This document shows, one piece after another, positions 54,354 through 64,000 of a DNA stretch of 64,000 nucleotides; the stretch's first letter is position 1; every line of letters begins with the position of its first letter. The notes beneath the pieces are model-generated. The model saw only the letters and a program-made list of their open reading frames with translations. It made no database searches and was not told where the DNA came from. The stretch covers positions 12,148,487-12,212,486 of the forward strand of contig JABAKD010000027.1 in assembly GCA_012845835.1 (NCBI GenBank). The letters run 5' to 3'. This DNA comes from Undaria pinnatifida. Its lineage: Eukaryota > Sar > Phaeophyceae > Laminariales > Alariaceae. A program made the position numbers and the translations under genes.

Positions 54354-54828
54354 TGATGGGAAAACCCATGCTAAGGATCGGCTTACTCGCGTGGGCCACC
54401 TCATACATGCGGGGGCCTTGGTTGCCTTGCGCGGTGGCAGCGGATAAAAAAGAAGTCCCAGATGTTGATCATTATGTAGAAAAATCCATTATATTATTGT
54501 CGCGTATCCGAGCATATTATCACAATAAAGACATGGGATGAGTCAAGATCGGCCAGAAGCCGCCCACAAATCAGGGGCAAAAACTGGACCAAAACGAGAC
54601 TGATATAAAGGGCGTACCCCGTCGGAATCAACCCAGAACTAAACATACCGTAGAAGGCATGTTTCCAGCGGGGTGGCTGACATTCTGACAACACACCACC
54701 ATCCAATAGAACACACTCATTTCCCAATACCATAGACACCCTCGTACATACGTGAATCATGAATCTTGTGTCCGTAGATTAAAAAACTATACGGCTCATC
54801 GGGCAGGCTGCAAGTGCTAGATCTTTTA
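54354..54828. repeat. Segmental duplication, copy 1
   Basis: About 475 bp, over 90% identical by eye to 58303-58768, same orientation, 3.95 kb away. Differences are single bases plus 4- and 5-bp indels that together keep the plus-strand frame. Confidence 0.9.
54356..54541 (+). CDS. Small putative secreted protein, copy 1
   Basis: 61 codons: a basic start and hydrophobic core (MGKPMLRIGLLAWATS) that resembles a signal peptide with an Ala-x-Ala-like site (VAAD), then an acidic and amphipathic stretch (KEVPDVDHYVEKSIILLSRI) ending NKDMG. An upstream in-frame ATG at 54320 would add 12 codons, but these lie outside the duplicated segment, so the internal ATG is preferred. The minus strand of the downstream half of the duplication is also open (GLIPTGYALYISLVLVQF), so the coding strand is not certain. 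Confidence 0.3.
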   Translation: MGKPMLRIGLLAWATSYMRGPWLPCAVAADKKEVPDVDHYVEKSIILLSRIRAYYHNKDMG

Positions 54829-56084
54829 TCCCCCCTGCTTGCATGTCTGCCTTGATAGCAGTGCCTCTACATCTGATGCATTTATCCCGAAAATAAAACA
54901 TAGTTCCCTTATTCTACCAGCACATACTTGACATCCCTCGGACATGGTCCAGTCACAAATAAAAAACCCGAATAAATAACAGCGTCAAGAATTTAAATCC
55001 AATATCCCCCCAACTCTATATTATACCTACAACAGTGAATCATCATCAATCTGATCATCAGTCCAAGCGAATAGATTTTGAATCGACGTGTCCGCTGAAC
55101 GAGACACGATGCCTTGCGACCTGTACCAACAGAGTTGACAGCAAAACGACAGCTCTGATATGATCAGCAATCAAACATCACATCTCCTACCGTACTAGGC
55201 ACCCATTGGGAGAGCACCTGATGAGTGATGTCATACCACAAATAAAGTCAACCGCCCATAAGTTATCATTCGTGACATACGTGCATATGCGCGTATGCTT
55301 GCGGAATGACTATCACCGATGTTATTGATTCAAGAACAAATCGTCCACAATTTATTCGTGTACACTTTCACCCAATACTATTAACACGAGGTATACCTAA
55401 TATCTTCCATAAAATAACACAACCCCGAAAAATCCCAAGACTAGTCTAACCAAATAGTATCACACAAGATACCTTATGTGGAGATAGTAAATCCCAACAG
55501 CAATGATATCCCCAATTGCCAAATCATCCAGCATATATATCTGATCAGTTCTCTGCTGTCTCATGGCGGGAGCGGGCTTTCATACGGTACCTACCATCTC
55601 AGTCACGGGGGGGGTTACTACGTATCCCCAACCTCCAATTTTGGTATGTACTCGTATTTAGAAAGCACGGAAATCATGAAATATTTAGTCGGACTGCATA
55701 CGGTACCACAATCTGCTGCCAGATACGTCGTCAGCAGCGTATCATTTCAAGAAGCACACAAAAAACGCGCAGAAAACATCAAAAAAAGAACGACCGTTGA
55801 AAAGTCATTAACATTTCATCTCGTGCTACATCCGTCCCTCTCTAGTACTACGGACCTCGGCCGTCGGGCCCACCTTCCCTCCACCTCATTGGTCTCCTGG
55901 CCGAGGCTGGGTCCTCTTCCCCACCTTATCCACCTGGGCGATTGCACGTTGTCGCCCCAAGTGGCTTGACACAAAGGGAACATCGGGCAGAAAGAACCAC
56001 GAGTGAATGTACCATCTTTCTCAAAAGTTATCATGAAAGTCGGGCCAACTTACATGCGACCCTAATACAGAATCATGACGTGTT
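54829..56084. other. Unassigned AT-rich DNA with one open frame
   Basis: A plus-strand frame at 55478-55969 (163 codons, Ser/Tyr/His-rich start, SFQEAHKKRAENIKKR in the middle) is fairly long for AT-rich DNA but has no recognisable domain. Confidence 0.25.
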
Positions 56085-57545
56085 ATTATATATGATAAAA
56101 AATGAAAATACACTCCAGCTGTGAGATCGAAGATTTTGTCGAAACTCATCTTTGCAAGCTGTGTGTGATACGACGTACTCCGATCGCGCAGATTACGGGT
56201 TGCGTGTCCTCATTAAGGATATAGGTCGGCGACTCCCCTTACAACTACAGTGCAGCTATCAGGGTCAACAGGGTGATGTTAGTCAGTCTGTGCGCGGAAA
56301 CTATATAACCCGTTTCTGAGGGGGACAAAATCTGACAGCTGTGGAGGGAAACGTATCCGTTTATCAAGTGAATCCTGTAAGTCGAATAACCGGTGAGGCG
56401 GGGGGGCGGAGTTTAGAAGGACGTGGGGGCCTGGTTTTGATCAAAAAGCGAGCGGGGTTGGAGGGGGGGGAAGGGGGGGAAAGGGGGGGGACTGGGGGGC
56501 GGGGGGCGGACGGGCGGGCAATTTGTGCGTGGAAGCTATAAATCTTTTAAGGGGATAAATCTGACGGTTTTTGAAAAAAAAAAAAAAAATGCACCAGTTT
56601 ATCATGGAAGGGGGGTTGGGGTGGGGGTGGAGCGGGTGGGGCAGCTCAATACATTATTCTGAGGGGATAAATGTGACGATTTTGGAAAGAATGCATCAGT
56701 TTATCATGTATATCCTGGGGTAAGTCGTACAATCAGTGAGTAGATAGAGGGCGGAGTGTTCGAGGGGGTGGGGGTGGGATGGGGTGGCGGGGTTGGGGAG
56801 GTGGGGGGTGGGGGCGCGGGGGGGGGGGAGGGGGGGAGGGGGGGGGTTGGGGAAGGTTTTTAGATGAGGGGTTTGTTATACGTGTGGTGCGAGGTCTAGG
56901 CGATGGTGCGGGTGGTGGGGAAAAGGGGGGCGTTCGGGGTGGGGGGGGGGGGGGAAGCAGCGGCATGGATGGCTCTAGAAAGATAATGAGGTGATATCCA
57001 GTGCGTGGAGTGTTTATTACTCTGGCGGATTTCGATATTAGGTGGGGCGTCTGAGCAAGGGAGAGCGAGAATGGGGGGGGGGGATATTTTTTAGGAAGTT
57101 TAGGTCACAAATAATATTCAAATTGGAGAGGTGGGGGGTGGGGGCGCGGGGGGGGGGGGGGGGGGGGGAGGTTTTTAGGTGAGGGGTTTGTTGTACGTGT
57201 GGTGCTAGGTCTAGGCAATGGTGCGGGTGGTGGGAAAAAAGGGGGCGTTCGGGGCGGGGTGGGGGGGGGGGAAGCAGCGGCATGGATGGCTCTAGAAAGA
57301 TAATGAGGTGATATCAACTGCGTATAGGTGTTTATTACTGTGGCCGATTTGGATTGTGAGTGGGGCGTTTGGACAAACTAGGCGGAAAGGGGGGGGGGGG
57401 TCGGGGGAGGGATCGAGGGAGGGGGGGGGAAGGGAACTTTTTTTTTTCAACAAGGGGGATCGGGAGAGGGGGAGGGGAGGGGGGGGCAGGTGGGACATTT
57501 CAATATGTGCGCGGAAACTATAGATCCTTAAAGGGGACAAATATA
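56085..57545 (+). repeat. Family C, copy 9
   Basis: Full left end (AATGAAAATACACTCCAGCT) and six G-rich modules. The module beginning GGTGGGGGGTGGGGGCGCGG is present twice (56800-57110 and 57130-57310), an internal duplication. The right, G-poor part is missing after AAAGGGGACAAAT. Confidence 0.8.
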
Positions 57546-58302
57546 TCACATGTGCCTTGAAGAACGAAAAATTGACTTGAACTCTTCAGGCACTAACGAC
57601 TCTACTAAACTGTACGTACCATCTGATACACACACAAAAACAACACATCAATCAACTCTAGAGAGTAGTATGGAACAACAACACAAAAATCAAGAGAAAC
57701 AAATACGCGTCTTTTGTGAGCCGAGGCTCGTGCTGGCGCGGAAGGGGCGGTCCCCTCCTTCCTTGCTCTGTTCTGCTCGCTTCTTCCCCTGACTTTCCTC
57801 AAAACCCCTGCTGTGCACATGCATGCTGCTGCTCCACGATCATTCCCATTAGCTTTGCTGGCTGTCCTTCCACTGCCATCCCCCCTTTCGTTCCCAATCA
57901 TCGTCGCGCAGAATTGCTCGTAACTGCAGCTCAAAAGTCAGCCCCGAAATCGCTCGCTCAATGCAAGCACGTACAAGGAGGTGTAGCTAGCAGGTGAAGG
58001 ACCGTGACTCTTCTGGCTCATCGCTATCCATCCCTGACTGCTCCGCCTCTTCCTGTATCTGGTTGTCTTAGGCTGCGTCTCGGTGGTCTTGCTCTCTGTT
58101 GCTGCTGGTGTACGTGATGGTTCCGTCACTGTCGTGTAGGGTGGAGGTCGATGACGAAAGAAAAATCGTTCCTGAAGCATCCCGGGAAAAAAGGTGACTT
58201 AAGTCAGCCCCGGTTCAGCGCGTTCACATACCCGAGCACGGCTCCAATATAATGGCATCGTTTCACTAGTGCGAACTAGTGTAATGGCCCCACAACACTA
58301 GT
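57546..58302. other. No recognised feature
   Basis: Open frames on both strands at 57605-57997 overlap and lack motifs. Confidence 0.35.
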
Positions 58303-58768
58303 GTGATGGGAAAAACCATGCTCAGGGTCGGCTTGCTCGCGTGGGCCACCTCATGCGGGGGCCTTGGTTGCGCGGTGGCAGCGGATGAAAAAGAAGTCCC
58401 AGATGTTGATCACGATGTAGAAAAATCCATTATATTATTGTCGCGTATCCGAGCATATTATCACAATGAAGACATGGGATGAGTCAAGATCGACCAGAAG
58501 CCGCCCACAAATCAGGGGCAAAAACTGGACCAAAACGAGGCTGATATAAAGGGCGTACCCCGTCGGAATCAACCCAGAACTAAACATACCGTAGAACGTT
58601 TGTTTCAGCGGAGTGGCTGACATTCTGACAACACACCACCATCCAATAGAAAACACTCATTTCCCAGTACCATAGACACGCTCGTACATACGTGAATCGT
58701 GAATCTTGTGTCCGTAGATTACAAAACGTTACGGCTCATCGGGCAGGCTGCAAGTACTAAATCTTTTA
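58303..58768. repeat. Segmental duplication, copy 2
   Basis: Partner of 54354-54828; see that entry for identity and indels. Flanks differ completely on both sides. Confidence 0.9.
58306..58482 (+). CDS. Small putative secreted protein, copy 2
   Basis: 58 codons, MGKTMLRVGLLAWATSCGG, then CAVAADEKEVPDVDHDVEKS and a C-terminal YHNEDMG. Relative to copy 1 it lacks three residues in the signal-peptide region and differs at about ten others, without stops. Retention of a frame through two compensating indels is the main argument that it is or was coding. Confidence 0.35.
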   Translation: MGKTMLRVGLLAWATSCGGLGCAVAADEKEVPDVDHDVEKSIILLSRIRAYYHNEDMG

Positions 58769-58940
58769 GGGCAGAATGCGAGTGCCTGAGTTATGTTCAT
58801 CGGTTTCAGTTGATCTTTAACTTGTTCATGCCGTCGTTGGTTTTGTCCTGCAGCCGTCCATCGAATATTAGAAAACCAGTACTACTCAGTAGTGCTGATA
58901 GCGATATATGATGTACGAATAGTCTGGACTAGAATATACT

Positions 58941-59129
58941 TCATGTTGCGAGGGCAATCAGCAATACAAAGATACAAAGTACAAAGCAGGACGCGAGCAG
59001 CCACAGCAGTGTGCTGCTGCGTAAGCGTGTAGCGATCGCGACCGTATCCGCGACTGTAAACATAAACATGGACGCCTCAACGAAACCACAACGTTCCAGT
59101 TGCATCGGCGCCGAGTTCACAAGTTCCAC
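58941..59129 (-). CDS. Small membrane-anchored ORF or last exon
   Basis: Minus-strand 62 codons, MELVNSAPMQLERCGFVEAS, ending in a strong C-terminal hydrophobic helix (TLLWLLASCFVLCIFVLLI) then ALAT and stop. The frame is open a few codons upstream of the ATG, so it could be a terminal exon of a tail-anchored protein. No family recognised. Confidence 0.3.
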   Translation of the reverse strand: MELVNSAPMQLERCGFVEASMFMFTVADTVAIATRLRSSTLLWLLASCFVLCIFVLLIALAT

Positions 59130-59549
59130 TTGAATGCGATACCTCGCATCATTTTGTATAGACTAGACTAATTTTTTAGTTATATCCTTTCCGTAACTCC
59201 GCCCGCCATAACTTACAAATCAATCAACATCTTAAAATAGTCGGAGCTCTGCGACCCTCCCCGAGGATAAATCGACGATGGCGGATCTCCTGCAGGCCAT
59301 GGCATGTCACTCCGTCACAACGGTACACAGCTGTTGTGTCCTACGTCTATCGCAGGTCTCAGTTGTCTGTGGGCGCCTAGCGGGCTGCTGCTCTGGTGCA
59401 CATCCTTGAAGCGTTTTTTTTTTAAACGGGGGTTTCCATTCTATATTATTAAGGCGTTATTCGCCCGGGGATAGGGGACATGAGGAATTTTCTCTGGAAA
59501 ATTTTACTACCTCACTCAAGCCCTATTAATTTCGGGTAATCACCGCTAT

Positions 59550-59730
59550 CGGGAAATGCGCATCCTTGCATATAAATGTTGGCCGGGTTGCGCGCTGGAC
59601 TGCCTTTTCGAAGTAACCCATCGGGTGAGATATTGATACTATTGAGCTCCGCATTATATGTTCCTATGAAAATTCTAAGAATCTGTTTCACCCCTATAGC
59701 GTGGGATAGCCCTTGTACGACACGCCCGTT
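59550..59730. repeat. Diverged dispersed repeat (partner at 1150-1310)
   Basis: Contains GGCCGGGTTGCGCGC, TTTTCGAAGTAACCCATCGG, GTGAGATATTGATA and TTTCACCCCTATAGCGTGGG. Confidence 0.5.
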
Positions 59731-60379
59731 GCGTGACATCTGCACGCTACTGTTGACACGATACTATGCACATGATACGATTGACATGATACTACTCATT
59801 CTGCTGCGCGCTCATTATACTGTAAACTCTTGGAGACCGCACGTCTCGATCGTTTCGATACTAACATGTTCTATCGTGTTCTTGGTCTCAAGAGGTAGAA
59901 TAGGTCACTATGCTTTCTGTAGTGAATCGAAAAACCATAAATGATCACTTGGTTGCGCGGAAAAAATATGTTACCCCCATGCTCTCTGTGGGTCTCATAC
60001 CGTTCGAGTTAAACGTTGAATATCCCCCCTCCGCCGTTGCCCCAATGTTCTATATAAACATCTTCTGTTCCTGCACATCAGAATAGCGCCGTTGTAAACT
60101 CTGGTGTAAAAAATGCAGAAGCGTCAACAACATGCCATGAGTACTCGTACCACATTAATTGGTGTTCACAACGAAATCTTAAACGGCCAACATCAACAGA
60201 AAAAACAACGATAGGTACTTGACCCCCAAAACCCGTTTGGATCTCGTACCCTTCGTGAAGCAGAACGTTCCTATTCAATGTGTGATCTAAAAAAATGGAA
60301 TTTTAAGCCCCCCACCCCTCCCTACGATTTCTTAAGTATACCTGGTACATGCTTCCCCATCGTGATGTGTGTGTGTTGT
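59731..60379. other. No recognised feature
   Basis: Two sites read CTCATACCGTTCGAGTTAAACG and TCGTACCCTTCGTGAAGCAGAACG in similar settings, but no clear repeat unit emerges. Confidence 0.35.
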
Positions 60380-60560
60380 CTCCACATCAAACCGCTCTTT
60401 CTACCCAACGACTTCAGTGCACCCAGAGTCTGTGCTGCTTCATCCTAGAGAGATACAAAATTCTGTGGTCACAGACGACTGTGAAACAGAGTAAATCAAA
60501 CAGTCACAATTCATCAAGGTAAAGCAAGTGAAGTGCTAGCGTACCGGGTACGAGAACACA
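60380..60560 (+). repeat. Repeat family D, copy 3
   Basis: Has the family core from AAACCGCTCTTTCTACCC to TGCTAGCGTACCGGGTACGA and continues into an AAACAA/GAGAAC purine-rich tail of about 400 bp. Confidence 0.75.
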
Positions 60561-60756
60561 ACGAAACAAGCCGGGCAATAAAAAAAAAGAGAACAAAGGA
60601 AAAACAAAGGAAAAAAAATACAGAACAAGGAAAACAAAGCATAACAAGCGACAGGTGATCGGAAGAATGTTCTGCAAGAAGACCGGAAAAGAGAATAAAA
60701 GGCTGCAATTGCCAGAGTAACCATACGCGCTGAAGAGAAACATATACCTGTTGCAC

Positions 60757-60850
60757 GGGCAAAACAACACGAAGAAGACAACTGCTGCTGCACGGACAAA
60801 ACAACACGAAGAAGATAACTGCTATTTTACGGACAAAACAACAACACAAA
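60757..60850 (+). repeat. 37-bp tandem repeat in purine-rich tail
   Basis: Two and a half units of ACGGACAAAACAACACGAAG followed by AAGAYAACTGCT, at 37-bp spacing (60761, 60798, 60835). Confidence 0.75.
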
Positions 60851-61139
60851 GAAAAGGAAAAGACACAGACATAAGGCTGGCGAGGAGGGAAACAAGGGAG
60901 CAAACAAAAAGAAAAAGAGAAAAGAAAAAGAAGAAAAGACGACAGCAAGTCATCACCGTCGCTTTCGCGCGCCCACTCTGTTGAACTCAATGAAAACAAA
61001 AAATAGAGCATAAACTACCACTCGCTGTAGAGGGTTCAGGGCTATAGCACACGCTCAATTTACTTAGTCGAACTGGTACCTTGCCACACACGATCTGCCG
61101 CTTCGTTTTTGCATTCATCTACAACCGTATTAGTACGCC

Positions 61140-61665
61140 TGCTCCCCGCCCCCGCCCCCCGGGTTTCTTTGGTTGCTGCTCTTGGCGTCCTATGTTGTGA
61201 GGCGTTGCCAGCTCTTCTCCGCCTCGCCAATGTGTCATTTCTTCATGAAGCAGTCCGCCACGTGGACGATCTCTCGGTGCCAGTTCCCACTCTTCTTAGT
61301 CGCTCTCGGTCATAGCACAGTCTCTAACCCGAACAGTAAAGGGGAGCTATCAGTGGGCTTCGAATACCCTGATGTTGTCTACCAGACACTAGGGCCAGTT
61401 ATTTTCCCTCGGCCTCGTCCCGTGTTCACCCCACCAGCCAACGCCCCGAACATCACGCGATGGGTTAGTCGCTCATTGGTCGTCAGTTGTACGGCTCCCG
61501 CCAAGAGGAGCCGTCATTTGCGGATAGTGGTCTCAACGCCCTCACATTGTGCCTTCTTGAGAGCCTTGGCGTACGACATGCGATGGTCGGTGCGCTGTCG
61601 ACGCTGAAAGCCAATGATCCTTAGGCAGAGGTTGTGGTGTACCGTTCGGAGTTTTATAGCGAATG
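61140..61665 (-). pseudogene. LINE reverse transcriptase fragment 3 (C-terminal part)
   Basis: Read on the minus strand from 61665 it gives AIKLRTVHHNLCLRIIGFQR, then RTDHRMSYAKALKKAQ, VETTIRKWRLLLAGAVQ and RVMFGALAGG, collinear with fragment 2 at 27.4-27.9 kb. In-frame TAG (near 61390) and TGA (near 61315) replace positions that are Gln-like and Trp in fragment 2. It ends near FMKKWH and runs into a C-rich (plus strand) tail. Palm and endonuclease are absent. Confidence 0.8.
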
Positions 61666-62891
61666 GAGAGGCTAGGGATAGAGGCGGATCCGATGTCTAT
61701 GTGGGTCTGAGTGGCCTCTAGCCATTCCTGCGGCAGGACCCTAGGTCTGGTGTGCATTGTACAGAGAGGAAGGTGCCAGGGACCCAGCCTACAAAGCACT
61801 GCCACCGACCTGATGATAGCAGCCTCCCGATCGGTACCGAGTTCGGTGGTTGAGCCTGAACAGCGGTAGTGTAAGCCCTGAAGGTGGCTTGTGAGAAGAA
61901 GTAGAAGGTCTCCGGTCGTGGATACGGTATTCGCTTTGTGGATTATTGCTAACTCAGGGCAAGCAAAGGAGTACAGAGCAGAGGGAGACGAGGAACCTGT
62001 AGCTCCCAGACGGGGACCGGCAAGACGGATCATGCTGCTAGTACCTATTGGGACTAACGCATTCCCAAACGTGCAACTCCTATCAACCGTAACAATGTAA
62101 CCGTAACATCCCTCCATTAGTACATACTGACTAACGGTAGCAGGGATAGTGACAGCCGCGAGGTGACACACTTCCTTTGGCGAAAACTACCGGTGATGTC
62201 TTTGAGTAGGTCGAACAGCCAACCGAAAATTACAAGAGGCAAATAGTGGCGAAACTCAAATAGAATCCACTGCTCTTCATAACTCGCACTGCGCGTTGGC
62301 TCGCAGCTCGACGTCGACTTGCGCGAAGGTAAACCCGGCTTCCGGGAAAAACCCTTCGCTCCCCATCTCGAGAGCCTTAGAATTTAGACAACAACCGAAA
62401 ACACCAAGTGACACTCGGACGTAAAATACTTTAAAAAAAAACCGTCCCTCGCCTGGTGAATCCACTGTAGTTGCTGCCCGGCTCTCAACGCCTACAGCGC
62501 CGGAAAAACCTGGCCATCCAGGAAAAAACCCATTGCGCAAAGCCCTACAACACCAAGCTCACACAAACGCCACGGTACACCGCACAAACGCACTTGGGTG
62601 CTACCGGGCGCAGGGCCACCCTTCGACTACCAATCAGACCAGATAATCTAATCAGCACGTCTCCAAACATTCAAACTTTAACTGGCTGTCAACTGGGGGC
62701 ACGCTCGAAAATCGACAACACAACTGCATAAGACTGGTACGACAAAGACAACAACAGTCCAAACTCTTCACTTCATATAAATACGACCGCATCTTGTACG
62801 GATATCCATGATCACCCGCAGACGGTCACACAATCCAACACATCCTCTTCATCCAGCAATCACGTAAGCTCGAAATCCTTTCCCCCCAAGG
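61666..62891. other. Between LINE fragment and Ty3/gypsy pol; possible LTR region
   Basis: On the minus strand this follows the pol gene, so it should contain that element's 3' non-coding end and perhaps its LTR, but the matching upstream LTR lies outside the window. Minus-strand frames at 61542-62171 and 62277-62540 are open without motifs; the first partly overlaps LINE fragment 3 in another frame. Confidence 0.3.
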
Positions 62892-63399
62892 CTATCTCGA
62901 AAGTCTTTCCAGTTCGCGTCTAGACAGCTCCTCCCAGTTCCCGTCAGTGTAGCGCACACGCCAGTAGGGGGCAAGGTAATCGTACACCTGGCCTTGAAGT
63001 TGGATTCCTCCGGCTAGCTCCTTCTGAAAGGTAAAACCATAGGAAAAGTATGCAAGGCTTGGGCGCGGGACAACGGAGCACGGGACTGTACTGACTTGGG
63101 TACAGAAGCGTTTGCTAGCTGGGGAAAATACAAGTGCCAGAGAGCAACGAAACAATCCAACTGAAGGGGCGTGAAGCTACGTCGCATGGTCTCTTCCGAC
63201 AGCCAGTCCGATACTACACCATTTCCTGACTTCCCTTTGTACTCCCAAATAGTCCTCATGCCGGAAGCCGGTTGGACTCTGCGACAGTCGGCGATGGTGA
63301 CTAGACCTAAACTCTCTTTAGCTCCTGCAGGCAATTTTGAAATCGGGGCCCCACGCATACTGGGCGAACTCTTCACCTATCGAGTGTCGGAAAAGAAGT
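62892..63399 (-). pseudogene. C-terminal extension of Ty3/gypsy-type pol, frameshifted
   Basis: After the integrase stop, the same frame continues RHSIGEEFAQYAWGPDFKIA. A second frame (63376-63014) carries MRTIWEYKGKSGNGVVSDWL and RRSFTPLQLDCFVALWHLYF, and a third (63155-62892) ends GQVYDYLAPYWRVRYTDGNW then EELSRREL. Such blocks look like one conserved post-integrase module split by two frameshifts. The final segment, a short aromatic-rich beta-type unit, resembles Tudor-like chromatin-binding folds; this is inference only. Confidence 0.5.
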
Positions 63400-63401
63400 G
63401 C

Positions 63402-64000
63402 TCAAAGGTGGAAATGTTTTACATCGGCCGTAGATACCCTTCGGCTGCGCTTCTTTCTACCATGCATCATGACCTCTACGCTGAGACCGGGCTGGATCAC
63501 CCCCGTCACTTTCCACGGTCCTGTGTATAGCTCGTGTTGCAACTTCCTTCCCCTGTGGTCACGATATCGACTGTTCTCGGATTCGCGCACTAGCACCAGA
63601 CTGTCCTTCACATCGCCAACTTCAGCCGACGACCTGTCGATGGAGGCGTTCGCCTTCGCGCGTGCCGCCACTCGAAGCTCGTGCCGTTTCTCAAGGGCGA
63701 GTCGTACTTGACGGAGATTCTGCTTGCGCCTCTCCACGAAGTTGTCGAGTCCCCGTTCCTGATCCATCTCGTCCGTCAGAGAAACTAACGAATCCAGTAA
63801 CGTGCGAGGCTTGCGGCCGAACAGGAGTTCGAAGAGAGTCATGGTGGATGGGAGCGAGGTGTCTGGCAAGGTGCGTTTGATCCACATAGCAGGCGAAACA
63901 TACTCGTCCCATCGGTCAGGCCAGGACCTACACAGCTCGGCTAACAACTCCTGCAGCCATCCCCCTAGTTTTTCAACCGACCCTTGGCCTCGAGGGTGAT
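63402..64000 (-). CDS. Ty3/gypsy-type integrase, 3' part of pol (runs off window)
   Basis: Enters from the window edge as HPRGQGSVEKLGGWLQELL, where the Glu (codon 63974-63972) is the third catalytic residue of the DD35E integrase core. It continues CRSWPDRWDEYVSPAMWIKR and LFELLFGRKPRTLLDSLV, typical of the end of the rve domain. A helical linker with VERRKQNLRQVRLALEKRHE follows, then a C-terminal beta barrel (YTGPWKVTGVI, RRVSTADVKHFHL) to a stop at 63402. The frame here is intact for 199 codons. The upstream RT/RNase H lies beyond the window. Confidence 0.85.
   Translation of the reverse strand, partial: HPRGQGSVEKLGGWLQELLAELCRSWPDRWDEYVSPAMWIKRTLPDTSLPSTMTLFELLFGRKPRTLLDSLVSLTDEMDQERGLDNFVERRKQNLRQVRLALEKRHELRVAARAKANASIDRSSAEVGDVKDSLVLVRESENSRYRDHRGRKLQHELYTGPWKVTGVIQPGLSVEVMMHGRKKRSRRVSTADVKHFHL

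Noticed and set aside
47865-57317. Poly-Pro and poly-Gly frames in family C
   Set aside because: They arise from G and C runs in non-coding repeats; none is conserved between copies.
61173-61607. Plus-strand frame of 144 codons
   Set aside because: It is antisense to LINE fragment 3 and mirrors the shadow frame at 26.9-27.9 kb.
1-64000. CRISPR array, prophage or bacterial operon
   Set aside because: No spaced short repeats, no tightly packed same-strand genes and no Shine-Dalgarno patterns; exons with GT..AG junctions are present.

Overview
The window reads as nuclear DNA of a eukaryote and is dominated by transposons and other repeats. There are no bacterial-style gene strings, rRNA genes or CRISPR arrays. 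Host-type coding sequence appears only as short exons with GT..AG boundaries. The best case is three exons of a major facilitator transporter separated by introns of about 650 and 780 bp. Interstitial TTAGGG-type repeats and the retroelement types would suit a stramenopile such as a brown alga, but this placement is an inference from general character only.

Layout. 0-5.6 kb: a decayed unknown coding remnant, then a cluster of tRNA-like SINEs in opposing orientations. 5.7-8.2 kb: minus-strand MFS transporter exons next to an (ATC)n tract. 9.9-12.3 kb: a decayed minus-strand reading frame that resembles a retroelement Gag (six glycine-rich repeats, a helical region, a CCCH-like motif, an acidic tail). 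13.8-16.3 kb: a probable membrane-protein exon and a degraded non-LTR retrotransposon RT. 16.5-21.1 kb: pyrimidine tracts, repeat families D and E, telomere-like repeats, an ATGCCATGG minisatellite, an inverted GGGAA-rich repeat, and a SINE with two large palindromes. 24.3-26.0 kb: a full-length-looking copy of the poly-G repeat family C. 26.5-29.2 kb: a 158-bp tandem repeat, a second RT fragment and its duplicated tail. 31.4-32.9 kb: an element with LTR-like direct repeats. 34.3-36.0 kb: two copies of SINE family B. 37-45 kb: telomere-like blocks, three MITE-like family F copies and a 500-bp foldback. 45.8-46.0 kb: an MFS first exon (TM1-2) on the minus strand. 46.6-50.7 kb: nested and inverted family C copies. 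52.4-54.0 kb: a third SINE B, a hAT transposase tail and three identical 237-bp tandem units. 54.3-58.8 kb: a duplicated segment that keeps a small signal-peptide-like ORF in both copies. 61.1-64.0 kb: a third RT fragment and the 3' end of a Ty3/gypsy-type pol gene on the minus strand, cut by the window edge.

Almost every autonomous element here is broken, mostly by stops that a single C-to-T (or G-to-A) change could produce. Most of the structural novelty lies in the small non-autonomous families: SINE-A with its GTCACGTGAC palindrome, SINE-B with flanking 80-bp repeats, MITE-F with a perfect hairpin, and the poly-G family C. All coordinates of repeat families come from reading by eye and are approximate by about 5-20 bp.
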